Source: Halorubellus sp034808145 (GTDB lineage Archaea; Halobacteriota; Halobacteria; Halobacteriales; Natrialbaceae). Taken from it: a stretch of 64,000 bases of DNA. This document shows positions 24,534 to 33,003 of the stretch, in pieces. The DNA lies in NCBI RefSeq assembly GCF_034808145.1, contig NZ_JAXHGM010000009.1, forward strand, positions 1 to 64,000, in the 5' to 3' direction. The notes under the pieces are model-generated. The model made no database searches. It saw nothing but the letters and a program-made list of their open reading frames with translations, and was not told the origin of the DNA. Both the position numbers and the translations under genes were made by a program. Positions within the stretch are counted from its first letter, which is position 1, and every line of letters begins with the position of its first letter.

Positions 24534-25995
24534 ATGCGTCGGCTCACTACATTGTTTCCCTCCGAGTTCCTCGAAGAGCACGCCGAGGAACTCGGCGTGG
24601 TCGAGCGTGAAGGGAAGCTTCAGGTTCCAGTCCTCGTGTGGGCGCTCGTGTTCGGCTTCGCCGCAGGCGAGAGCCGAACACTCGCTGGGTTCAGACGGAG
24701 CTACAACTCGACCGCTGATGAGACGATCTCACCAGGCGGTTTCTATCACCGGTTGACGCCGACACTCGCGGAGTACCTCCGCGACCTCGTCGAGCACGGC
24801 CTCGACGAGGTCGCTGTTCCCGGCGCTGTTGACGCTGATATCGACCGATTCAGGGACGTGATGATCGCTGACGGAACCGTGTTGCGGTTGCACGAGTTCC
24901 TCTCTGAGGAGTTCCAAGCCCGTCACGAGGAGCAGGCTGGAGCGAAGCTCCACCTGCTCCACAATGCCACCGACGAGACGATTGAACGGATCGACGTGAC
25001 CGACGAGAAAACGCACGACAGCACGCTGTTCAAGACGGGTTCGTGGCTGCACGGACGGCTAGTTCTGCTCGATCTGGCGTACTTCAAGTACCGTCGCTTT
25101 GCGTTGATCGACGAGAACGACGGCTACTTCGTGAGTCGGCTGAAAGAGAACGCGAATCCGGTGATAACGGAGGAGTTACGGGCCTGGCGCGGCCGCGCCA
25201 GGCCCTTGGTGGGTGAACAGATCCAGGATGTCGTTGACGATCTGCACCGACAGTACATCGACGTGGAGGTCGAAGCGGAGTTCAAGCGGGGACAGTACGA
25301 GGGAACGCGCTCGCTGGACACGAAGCGGTTCCGCGTCGGGGGGGGGGGGGGGGGGGGCCCCCCCCCCCCACAAAAAAAAAAAAAAAAAAAAAAACCAAAA
25401 AAATTTTTTAAAGCGGGGGAAGAAACACAGGGAAAGGGGNNNNNNNNNNGTGGTGTTCTACGCGGATTACACGGGGGTACATCCGGTGGTAACCCGCCCG
25501 TGGCACACTACGCGTTTCCCCGTCGAGGCCGTCCTTTACGTGCCCGCCCACGACTACCATCTGTACATCACGAATCTGCCGCGAAATGAGTTTCTCCCGG
25601 CGGATCTCGCAACGCTGTATCGGTGCCGGTGGGAGGTAGAAACCCTGTTTCGTGAGTTGAAGACGCAGTACGAGTTGGACGAGTTCGACACGAGCGATCC
25701 GGATGTCGTGAAAATTCTGTTGTACGCGGCGTTGCTGTCGCTGCTGGTGAGTCGTGAGCTGTTGGATCTGGTCACCGAGCAGGCCGACGATGAGATCGTG
25801 TTCCCGCCGGAACGCTGGGCGGCGACCTTCCGGTCGCACGCCCAGCTCATCCTCCACGAACTCGGCGAATATCTCGGCTACTCGCCACCGCCGCTGTTGG
25901 AGCGGCTGATCGAAGATGCACAGAAGATCCACCAACAACGACCGATCCTACAAGAGACGCTCGCTACCACTACGCAACCGAGGTGTGAGTCTTAG
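24534..25995 (+). CDS. ISH8-type IS4-family transposase, sequence broken by gap
   Basis: Starts MRRLTTLFPSEFLEEHAEELGV and follows the copy-B protein closely up to SLDTKRFRV (25338). There the sequence turns into homopolymer runs and ten Ns. It resumes with DYHLYITNLP at 25549 and runs to the stop at 25995. The catalytic signature YRCRWEVETLFRELK is intact (Y-x2-R-x3-E-x6-K). In the intact copy only ~30 bases separate the two flanks, so ~210 bases here are assembly error. The real gene may well be complete. Confidence 0.8.
25180..25205. repeat. Perfect 26-bp palindrome inside the ISH8-type transposase (copy A)
   Basis: Left arm GGGCCTGGCGCGG, right arm its exact complement. Copy B has a palindrome of identical length at the same codons (62374-62399), with arm GGGAATGGCGCGG: both arms changed together. 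Confidence 0.85.
25338..25548. other. Assembly gap and low-quality sequence
   Basis: G-run 25338-25357, C-run 25358-25369, A-run from about 25372, then ten Ns at 25440-25449. The ~85 bases after the Ns do not match the intact copy. Not biological sequence as written. Confidence 0.95.
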
Positions 25996-26070
25996 CTAAA
26001 GACGAATGGCGGCAGTTATTATACATAAAGCGTAGCAGGATGGTTACGGACGATGCTTGCGTTCGATCGC

Positions 26071-28506
26071 TCAGTCCGAGTGTGCGGGAGGTCCGAGTCG
26101 ATCGCTGCGTTCGCTAGAGTCGGTCTCAGCCGAATGATCTCCGTTCGTCGAAAGCAGTCGGCGCTTCGAGTTAAAGACGACAATGAGACTACTGATCGCC
26201 ATCATAACGGCGGCGATCAACGGCGTGATCACGCCAGTCATTGCCAATGGGAGCGCAATCGCGTTGTAGCCAGCCGCCCAGACGAGATTCTGTTTGATTC
26301 GGCCTCGAGTTTCACTTGCCAGCTCGAAGACCTCGGGAACGGCGTCGAGACGGTCGTCCAGCACCACCGCGTCGGCCGCCTCGATCGCCAGATCGGTGCC
26401 GCTTGAGACCGCGATCCCGAGGTCGGCGCTGGCGAGTGCGGGCGCGTCGTTCGTTCCGTCGCCGATCATTGTCGTCGTCCCGCGTTCGCGGAGTCCTTGG
26501 ACGATCACTTCCTTCGACTCGGGGCGCACGCCTGCGAATACGTGATCAACTGCGGGATGGTTCGCAAACGTCTCGGTCATCCGCTCGTCGTCGCCAGTCA
26601 ACACGACGATTTCTCGGTCCGCGTCCGCGAGCTCGGAAACCACGTGTTCCCAGTTCTCTCGCGGCGTATCTCGGACTGTAACGACTCCTCGGACGACACC
26701 CTCCCAGGCAACCGCCGTGGGATGAGTGCCCGACTCGTAGGCGTCCGTGACGGCTGCCTCGATCTCCGCGGGAATCGTCCACTCGTCAGCATCGAAGGAG
26801 TCTGGATGGCCGATAACTACGCGGGTATCGTCGACGAGCGCTGACACGGTACGGTCGGCGCTCTCGAAGCTCGACACCGAGCGCGTGGTCGGCGGGGCGG
26901 CATCGTCGATCGCAGCGGCGATGGGGTGGCTTGACCGACGTTCGACGGCGGCCGCCATCTCAAGCACTTCGTCAGGATCGTCGCCAGCGATGTCCACAAG
27001 TTCCATCTCCCCAGTGGTGAGCGTCCCAGTCTTGTCGAACACAACGACTGCGGAGTCGTCGATCCGCTCAAGCACTGTCTCGTTGAGAACGAGCATCCGA
27101 TTGTCGGTGGCATCGCGGGTGGCCGCCGCGAGAGCAAGCGGGGTCGCGATCCCGAGCGAACACGGACACGAGACCACTAGCACGGAGACACCGGCCATTA
27201 TAGCTGTGTTTAGGTCGTTGCCAAGGACGAACCAGCCAGTCGCAGTCAGCGCGGCAAGCCCGAGTACGAGCGGGACGAACAGCACCGCAAAACGGTTGAC
27301 CATATGCTGGACGCCCGTCGCAGAACTCTTGACGTTCCAGAGGAGTTCGACGAGGCGATCCATCGTACTGGTGTTTTCCGGACCAACTTCGACGACAACC
27401 GCATTGTCAGTAGGGATCGACCCGCCGAGTACGTCGTCCCCGACGGATTTGCGTTGCGGGAGAGATTCACCCGTGATGAGTGCCTCATCGATCGCGGCAG
27501 TCCCGTCGATGATCTGGCCGTCGACTGGGATCCGTTCGCCAGGTTTGACTAACAGCTGATCGCCAGGCTCACACGCTGCAATGTCGATAGTTTCGGTGGC
27601 CTCGCTGTCGTCGTCGAGTCGGCGGGCGTCATCGACGCGTGAATCCGTGAGATCCGCACGATTGCCGAGCGCAGCGTGTTTGACCCGTGACTCGAGATGG
27701 TTGCCGATGGTGACGATCGCGAGTACCATCACTGCGACGTCGAAGTACGGGTCACGCCCGCCCGTGAGGTAGGTGGCCAGCGAGTAGAGATACGCTGCGA
27801 GCACCGCGATGGCGATCAACACGTCCATGTTCGGGCGACCGACTTTCAGGCTCACGTAGGCCCCGCGGAAGACAGGGTATCCAAGCCCAATAACGATGAG
27901 CGTACTCCAGACAGCTAGCGGCCCGAACACCATTTCCTCAACGGTACTTCCGTAGAGAAAGCTCTCGGGATAGATGCCGAGGTATACCGGATAGATGAAC
28001 AGGACGTAGAGAATCAACACGGGCATCATCAGTACCGCCGCGAGCACTGCACGGTATTTGCCGAACTCGACGCGCGAACGCAGCGAGTCGTTTTCCTCGT
28101 CGGGACCGTGGGCCTGATAGCCCAGTCGACTGAGTGCAGCGGAGATCGCGTTACGGTCGATCTGGGCAGGATCGTACACCACCTGCGCCATTTCAGTGGC
28201 GTAGCTCGCACGCGCCTCGTGAACACCGTCCTCTTCCTCGGCAAGGAGTTCGATGAATCCTTCGCAGGTCTGACAGTGCATACCGTCGATCGAGAGGTAG
28301 GCCGTTTCGGCGCCCTCGGGGACATCGGGTTGGGAATCCTCGGCCGCGACACGGTCACGGACGGCCGTAATGGAGAGGTCGACGTCCTCACCGTTGTCAA
28401 CCAGGCGTGCGACCTCTAGACAGCCCCGACAGCAGAACTCGCCGTCGATGGCCACGTCGATGATTGGGTCTTCGACAGGGAGGTCACAGAGTGTACAGGT
28501 GGACAT
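26071..28506 (-). CDS. copA: Copper-type P1B ATPase (heavy-metal translocating)
   Basis: An 811-residue membrane pump that moves Cu ions at the cost of ATP. An N-terminal Cys cluster (CTLC and CCRGC, residues 4-32) of the type seen in FixI/CcoI-like ATPases is followed by an HMA domain with MHCQTCEG (~75). The intramembrane CPC motif is in VSCPCSLGIATPLA; the phosphorylation site is DKTGTLTTGE; GDGTNDAPAL closes the hinge. Start at 28506 is one base beyond the stop of the UreH-like gene. This pairing is reminiscent of cbb3-type oxidase copper assembly, but no oxidase genes are nearby, so efflux or cuproenzyme loading are both possible. Confidence 0.9.
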   Translation of the reverse strand: MSTCTLCDLPVEDPIIDVAIDGEFCCRGCLEVARLVDNGEDVDLSITAVRDRVAAEDSQPDVPEGAETAYLSIDGMHCQTCEGFIELLAEEEDGVHEARASYATEMAQVVYDPAQIDRNAISAALSRLGYQAHGPDEENDSLRSRVEFGKYRAVLAAVLMMPVLILYVLFIYPVYLGIYPESFLYGSTVEEMVFGPLAVWSTLIVIGLGYPVFRGAYVSLKVGRPNMDVLIAIAVLAAYLYSLATYLTGGRDPYFDVAVMVLAIVTIGNHLESRVKHAALGNRADLTDSRVDDARRLDDDSEATETIDIAACEPGDQLLVKPGERIPVDGQIIDGTAAIDEALITGESLPQRKSVGDDVLGGSIPTDNAVVVEVGPENTSTMDRLVELLWNVKSSATGVQHMVNRFAVLFVPLVLGLAALTATGWFVLGNDLNTAIMAGVSVLVVSCPCSLGIATPLALAAATRDATDNRMLVLNETVLERIDDSAVVVFDKTGTLTTGEMELVDIAGDDPDEVLEMAAAVERRSSHPIAAAIDDAAPPTTRSVSSFESADRTVSALVDDTRVVIGHPDSFDADEWTIPAEIEAAVTDAYESGTHPTAVAWEGVVRGVVTVRDTPRENWEHVVSELADADREIVVLTGDDERMTETFANHPAVDHVFAGVRPESKEVIVQGLRERGTTTMIGDGTNDAPALASADLGIAVSSGTDLAIEAADAVVLDDRLDAVPEVFELASETRGRIKQNLVWAAGYNAIALPLAMTGVITPLIAAVMMAISSLIVVFNSKRRLLSTNGDHSAETDSSERSDRLGPPAHSD

Positions 28507-28507
28507 G

Positions 28508-29359
28508 TTACGCAACCGCCTCCGAGCCGGAGATTGGTTGATAGTACGGGATATCGGGCAACGGGAGCACGACGCCAAACCGCATGAGCCCCATCGCTAA
28601 TAGGACGTATCCGAGCCCAATGAACAACACACCGAGTCCATAGTGGACCACCTGTCGCTGGCGGGCGCTTACTGACTGGATCACCGTTCCGTAGAGGAAC
28701 ACGCTAGGAATCGTCCCGAGCCCAAGCGCGGCGAGCGAGAGGAGACCATATACAGGCGAGCCCTGTGCGAACGCATACAGGAATGCGGGATAGAGCAGCA
28801 TACACGGCAACAATCCATGAAGCGCGCCAAGCCCGACGATGCCGATGCCGTTGACCCAGCGGTCGATCCGTGTCGAGATCACTGTGTAAGTTCGCGCGAA
28901 TATTGATCCGATACCAGTATCGGCAATCACACCTTCGACGGCTCCTTGTTGGTAGCCGGCCAATCGGGTGATTCCCATCCCGAGGATTGCCACGCCGATG
29001 CAGATGCCGACGACACCCTGGACTGGCCCGAGAATCCCGGCGAGCCCGATCGTCCCATAGAGCAGCGCGCCAGCAGCCCCGAAGACAGCCCCGATGAGGG
29101 CGTAGCTCATCGTCCGGCCGAGGTTGAACAGCGTGTGCTGTCGCACTTCATAGAGAGTGAGTGCGCCAGACCAGCGGTCGTCGGTTTCCATACGCTCGGC
29201 GTAGGTTGCAACAAGCGGGCCGCACATTCCAATACAGTGTGCACCGCCGAGGAGGCCAATCAGAAAAAACACCACCAGTCCGTAGCCACTCGCGATGCCG
29301 ATCTCACTCAGTTGTACTAGGACTGCCGAGATCATACTCACGGCTGGCAAAGCCAGCAT
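28508..29359 (-). CDS. UreH/SafE-like transmembrane protein (sulfite exporter TauE/SafE family)
   Basis: A 283-residue protein with about six or seven hydrophobic segments. The motif GLLGGAHCIGMCGPL with paired cysteines in the first half and GALHGLLPCMLLYPAF in the second is typical of the UreH_2/CcdA-like fold, proposed to handle metal or redox equivalents across the membrane. It directly precedes the Cu-ATPase gene with a one-base gap, so they are co-expressed and probably cooperate in copper handling. An alternative start is Met at 29335. Confidence 0.82.
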   Translation of the reverse strand: MLALPAVSMISAVLVQLSEIGIASGYGLVVFFLIGLLGGAHCIGMCGPLVATYAERMETDDRWSGALTLYEVRQHTLFNLGRTMSYALIGAVFGAAGALLYGTIGLAGILGPVQGVVGICIGVAILGMGITRLAGYQQGAVEGVIADTGIGSIFARTYTVISTRIDRWVNGIGIVGLGALHGLLPCMLLYPAFLYAFAQGSPVYGLLSLAALGLGTIPSVFLYGTVIQSVSARQRQVVHYGLGVLFIGLGYVLLAMGLMRFGVVLPLPDIPYYQPISGSEAVA

Positions 29360-29468
29360 AGATTAGAGTATACCACCCGTCCTGTGTAGTTGGTTTCGGT
29401 TCGGGCCGTGACTTCGAAGGTCACTGATGAGAATAAATAGGAACACACAGCCCGAATGTTCATTAGAT

Positions 29469-30914
29469 ATGCCCGAATTCATGCAGCGATCGGCACGGGA
29501 ACTTGCGTCTGAAGCCCGTACTGGATGTGTGTCTGCGCTAACCCTCCTCGAGTCAACCCTAGAGCGTATCGGAGCAATCGATGATTTGAACGCGTTCATC
29601 ACGATCACTGAGAAATCGGCACGGGAGCGTGCTCACGCCGCCGACGCTGCAGCGGCCCGTGGAGAAGACCTCGGCCCACTCCACGGTGTGCCAGTCGCAA
29701 TCAAAGATCTTCGGAGCCGGAAAGAGGGTGTCAAGAATACGATGGGACTCGCTCCATTGGCCGATAACGTTGCCGACGAGGATTCCATCACAGTCGAGCG
29801 GCTGGAAGCTGCCGGTGCCGTCATCGTCGGTACGACCAACACACCGGCACTCGGTCACACTATTAAGACAGAGAATCGGTTCGTTGGTGCGACTCCGACC
29901 CCGTTCGACTCCGATCATTCTGCGGGCGGCTCATCTGGCGGCTCGGCAGCGGCGCTTGCGGCGGGTGCAGTACCGCTTGCCACCGGGTCGGATATCGGTG
30001 GCTCGCTCCGGGTCCCAGCCTCCTGTTGTAACGTCATCGGGCTGAAACCGACGTTCGGGCTTGTTCCCGAACGTATCCCATTCGACGGATTCGGCACCCA
30101 CTCTCCGTTTTTTGTGGGTGGGCCGATGGCACGAACAGTTGAGGACACAGCTCTCTTACTCGATGTCCTCGCAGGCTATGACGACCGAGACCCATTTAGT
30201 GTGCCCCGTCCAGAGACGGAATACGTCGAGGCCACTAACCGGCCGACTACTGAGCTATCGGTTGCGTACAGTCCGAATCTGGATTTACAACCAGTTGCAT
30301 CGACGGTGCGTGAAACAGTTGATGCTGCCGTCACGGACCTAGCGGCCGGCGGTGCGACAGTCGATACTGTGGACGTCTCGCTCCCGTCGTATGAAGAGCT
30401 CTCGATGGCGTACGTCACGCAGGTTGGCGTCTTCTTCAGTGCATTCGCTCAACGAATCGAAGACCGGTACGGCATCGACTTCGAGACGGCAGATGTCGAA
30501 GACACGGTTCGATCGACGATCGCATTAGGAACAGAGACCGACGCTGCCGACAATCGATTACAGAACGCGCCACGGACTGATGCATACGATGGCATTCAGG
30601 ACGCGCTGACTGACTACGACGTTCTCGTGACACCCACTCTTACCGTCCCACCGTTCAGCAAGCATCTCACCGACGGCTATCCAACGGAAATCAACGGTCA
30701 ATCCGTGATTGGTGTCCCGACAGACGTGATGTTGACATGGGTGTTCAATATGACTGGCCACCCTGTGGCGTCAGTTCCTGCTGGGATTACCGACAACGGG
30801 CTTCCAGTTGGATTACAGATTGTTGGCCGGCGGTTTGCTGAAGCAGATATTTTGAGCGTCGCTGCAGCGCTTGAACGATGCCGGCCGTGGACGAATCAGT
30901 ATCCTCTGCGGTGA
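29469..30914 (+). CDS. Amidase (amidase-signature family, GatA-like)
   Basis: A 481-residue serine hydrolase. The Ser-cisSer-Lys triad can be placed: Lys in GVPVAIKDL (~80), then the Gly/Ser signature DHSAGGSSGGSAAALAAG with cis-Ser, and the nucleophile in GSDIGGSLRVPAS (~180). Such enzymes hydrolyse amides, or act as the A subunit of Glu-tRNA amidotransferase; without gatB or gatC here, a catabolic amidase is more likely. The ATG at 29469 fits the family start. Monocistronic and divergent from the UreH-like gene. Confidence 0.87.
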   Translation: MPEFMQRSARELASEARTGCVSALTLLESTLERIGAIDDLNAFITITEKSARERAHAADAAAARGEDLGPLHGVPVAIKDLRSRKEGVKNTMGLAPLADNVADEDSITVERLEAAGAVIVGTTNTPALGHTIKTENRFVGATPTPFDSDHSAGGSSGGSAAALAAGAVPLATGSDIGGSLRVPASCCNVIGLKPTFGLVPERIPFDGFGTHSPFFVGGPMARTVEDTALLLDVLAGYDDRDPFSVPRPETEYVEATNRPTTELSVAYSPNLDLQPVASTVRETVDAAVTDLAAGGATVDTVDVSLPSYEELSMAYVTQVGVFFSAFAQRIEDRYGIDFETADVEDTVRSTIALGTETDAADNRLQNAPRTDAYDGIQDALTDYDVLVTPTLTVPPFSKHLTDGYPTEINGQSVIGVPTDVMLTWVFNMTGHPVASVPAGITDNGLPVGLQIVGRRFAEADILSVAAALERCRPWTNQYPLR

Positions 30915-31022
30915 ACCGACCGGCCATCGGTAGCAGACCCAGCGTTTGGACCCTCTTGAGCAGTTCTCAAGAGCGAACGTCGTAACTAATCCCTTTTGCA
31001 TCGCACAAATATATTTTCACTT

Positions 31023-31436
31023 CTACAGAAGACTGCTTATTATCTCAGCGAGACATGCTTGGACGCCCCCGAATGTAACTCGCATCGTAGCGGCCCCAAA
31101 TCCAAGAGCAATGAAACTCACCATGACAACGAAACCAGCCTTCGAATCGTTGGGACTAAGCAGGAGCGTGAGCACCGCGAGCGTTCCCGACATCGTACTG
31201 ATGAAAAGCCCAGTCAGAAATGACAAGATTGTAAAAAATGGGTCGGTGAAACCCATCACGGAGTACGCTGGTTCATAGATCCCAACGAAGGATAAGCTGA
31301 AGCCGATGACAACGTATCCAATAAAGCAGATAGTAACGAGGAGAGCCCCGGGACTAACAAGCTGATACAGTCGAAACAGCCCTCGTTCAAGCGGGGTACT
31401 TGGCCGTCGAATCCGTCTGAATGGTCGGTGACCCAT
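31023..31436 (-). CDS. Membrane protein downstream of glutamate dehydrogenase
   Basis: A 137-residue protein with a basic N-terminus and three to four hydrophobic helices (GALLVTICFIGYVVIGF, ILSFLTGLFISTMSGTLAVLTLLL, AGFVVMVSFIALGFGAATM). No family recognised. The ATG at 31436 is four bases beyond the glutamate dehydrogenase stop, so the genes are co-transcribed. An in-frame ATG at 31466 would overlap that gene. A transport or sensing role is possible but not shown. Confidence 0.65.
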   Translation of the reverse strand: MGHRPFRRIRRPSTPLERGLFRLYQLVSPGALLVTICFIGYVVIGFSLSFVGIYEPAYSVMGFTDPFFTILSFLTGLFISTMSGTLAVLTLLLSPNDSKAGFVVMVSFIALGFGAATMRVTFGGVQACLAEIISSLL

Positions 31437-31440
31437 CTCC

Positions 31441-32751
31441 TTATGGCCAGAGCCCCCGCGCCTCATGGGCTTCAGCGATTCGTGAGAGAGCAACAATATA
31501 GGCAGCATCTCGCCACGTCACCTCACCATCGGTGAACTCGTCTCTGACCACATCCCATGCCGTCAACATTTCTTCTTCGAGTTCGTCGTGTACCCGTTCC
31601 AACGACCAAGTACGGCGATTGATATCTTGTAGCCACTCGAAGTAACTCACTGTGACGCCACCGGCATTCGCCAATATATCCGGAATAACAGGTATCCCTC
31701 GCTCAGTAAAAATACGATCGGCCGCGCTCGTCGTTGGTCCGTTCGCTCCCTCGACGATGATATCCGCCCGCACATCCTCGGCGTTCTCGGCTGTAAGGAC
31801 GTTCCCTAAGGCGGCAGGCACGAGAACGTCTACGTCAAGTTCAAGCAGTTCCGCGTTGGTGACGGTTTCTGGAGCGTCGTGACCCATCACAGCCTCGGGT
31901 TCTTCGTGGTGTGATGGAATCGAATGGGTATCGAGGCCGTTCGTGTCATAGACACCACCGTTGACGTCACTGACCGCAACGATGTTCGCTCCCCAGTCGT
32001 CGAGTAACCGTGCAGCATTCGAGCCAACGCTTCCGTATCCTTGGATGGCGACACTCGCTTCGTTAATATCCTTCTCGTAGTGCTTGATTGCCTCCCGAAC
32101 GATGATGGCAACGCTCCGGCCAGGCGCTTCGTCACGGCCTTTACTGCCCCCGATGACAGGTGGCTTCCCCGTGACGACACCAGGAATGGTCTCGCCTTCC
32201 TGCATCGAATAGGCGTCCATCAACCACGCCATCGTCTGTGGATTTGTCCCCATATCTGGCGCGGGAATGTCTACTGTCGGGCCGATCGCTCCGCGGATCT
32301 CTTGGGCAAACCGTCGGGTGAGCCGCTCTTTCTCAGCCGAACTCAACTCCTTCGGATTGACCGCAACGCCACCTTTGGCACCCCCGAACGGGAGATCCAT
32401 AACGGCGCATTTCCAGGTCATCCACATGCCGAGGCCGACACACTCGTCCCGCGTCACCTCGGGGTGATACCGGAGCCCCCCTTTATACGGTCCTCTAACA
32501 CTGTCGTGTTGGGCTCGGTAGCCCGTGAACACCTCGACCGTCCCGTCGTCACGTTCGATAGGAACAGTGACTTCGTGGACTTTCTTTGGGTGTTTGAGCC
32601 GTTCGACGATGTTCTGATCAATATCGAGATGAGTAGCAGCATGGTACAACTGGCGGCGGGCGGTTTCGAGCGCCGATTCGGGTTCGGTCGAATCTGCCGC
32701 CTCGTCGTCTGACTCGTCGCGGGTGCTATCAGATTTCGATGCCATGGTCAT
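31441..32751 (-). CDS. gdh: Glutamate dehydrogenase (Glu/Leu/Phe/Val family)
   Basis: A 436-residue dehydrogenase interconverting glutamate with 2-oxoglutarate and ammonium. Substrate-site motif KGGLRYHPEVT and catalytic Lys region LPFGGAKGGVAVNP are present (~90-125). The Rossmann part has AIQGYGSVGSNAARLL with GxGxxG (~230). Length is normal. Its ATG overlaps the stop of the small zinc-ribbon gene upstream (ATGA), and a membrane protein gene follows. Cofactor preference cannot be decided. The ATG at 32745 is an alternative. Confidence 0.93.
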   Translation of the reverse strand: MTMASKSDSTRDESDDEAADSTEPESALETARRQLYHAATHLDIDQNIVERLKHPKKVHEVTVPIERDDGTVEVFTGYRAQHDSVRGPYKGGLRYHPEVTRDECVGLGMWMTWKCAVMDLPFGGAKGGVAVNPKELSSAEKERLTRRFAQEIRGAIGPTVDIPAPDMGTNPQTMAWLMDAYSMQEGETIPGVVTGKPPVIGGSKGRDEAPGRSVAIIVREAIKHYEKDINEASVAIQGYGSVGSNAARLLDDWGANIVAVSDVNGGVYDTNGLDTHSIPSHHEEPEAVMGHDAPETVTNAELLELDVDVLVPAALGNVLTAENAEDVRADIIVEGANGPTTSAADRIFTERGIPVIPDILANAGGVTVSYFEWLQDINRRTWSLERVHDELEEEMLTAWDVVRDEFTDGEVTWRDAAYIVALSRIAEAHEARGLWP

Positions 32752-32891
32752 TCGAGCGGCATTCGCCGGTTTCGCATCGGACCGCTACAGTCGGGACACT
32801 GGCCCGGGCTATCCTCCGCGATGATGATTTTGCCACATTCGAAGCACTCGTAGGGGGTTTCTTCGTCTGATTCAGGGTCGACATCTCTCAT
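32748..32891 (-). CDS. Rubrerythrin-like zinc-ribbon miniprotein
   Basis: A 47-residue protein: MRDVDPESDEETPYECFECG, then KIIIAEDSPGQCPDCSG. The two CxxC pairs form a rubredoxin/zinc-ribbon knuckle. This matches the small haloarchaeal rubrerythrin-like domain proteins. Its stop overlaps the glutamate dehydrogenase start (ATGA), so it is the first gene of that operon. It is too short for many gene callers. Confidence 0.78.
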   Translation of the reverse strand: MRDVDPESDEETPYECFECGKIIIAEDSPGQCPDCSGPMRNRRMPLE

Positions 32892-33003
32892 TGTGAGTTC
32901 ACGAGTGCCGCCAGGTGGAGTGGCGCACTCTATAAGGTGTAATAAGTGTATAAGGGAGTATTCGGCTGTTGACTACCAAACAGCACTCCAACCAGTGGGT
33001 TTG

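Larger units (their letters stand above)
24419..26008 (+). mobile_element. ISH8-type insertion sequence, copy A (contains assembly gap)
   Basis: Ends are defined by 17-bp inverted repeats: catccgtctttagctaa at 24419-24435 and its complement with one mismatch at 25992-26008. The intact copy B is 1402 bp; the extra length here is the artefact and gap. No direct repeat is seen in the flanking ten bases. The stop codon of the transposase lies inside the right repeat. Confidence 0.85.

Noticed and set aside
25338..25400. Long G, C and A runs as a possible structural repeat.
   Set aside because: Adjoins Ns and is absent from the intact IS copy, so it is artefact.
26747..27559. A 270-codon plus-strand frame opposite the copper ATPase.
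   Set aside because: Ser/Thr-rich shadow of a well-defined P-type ATPase.
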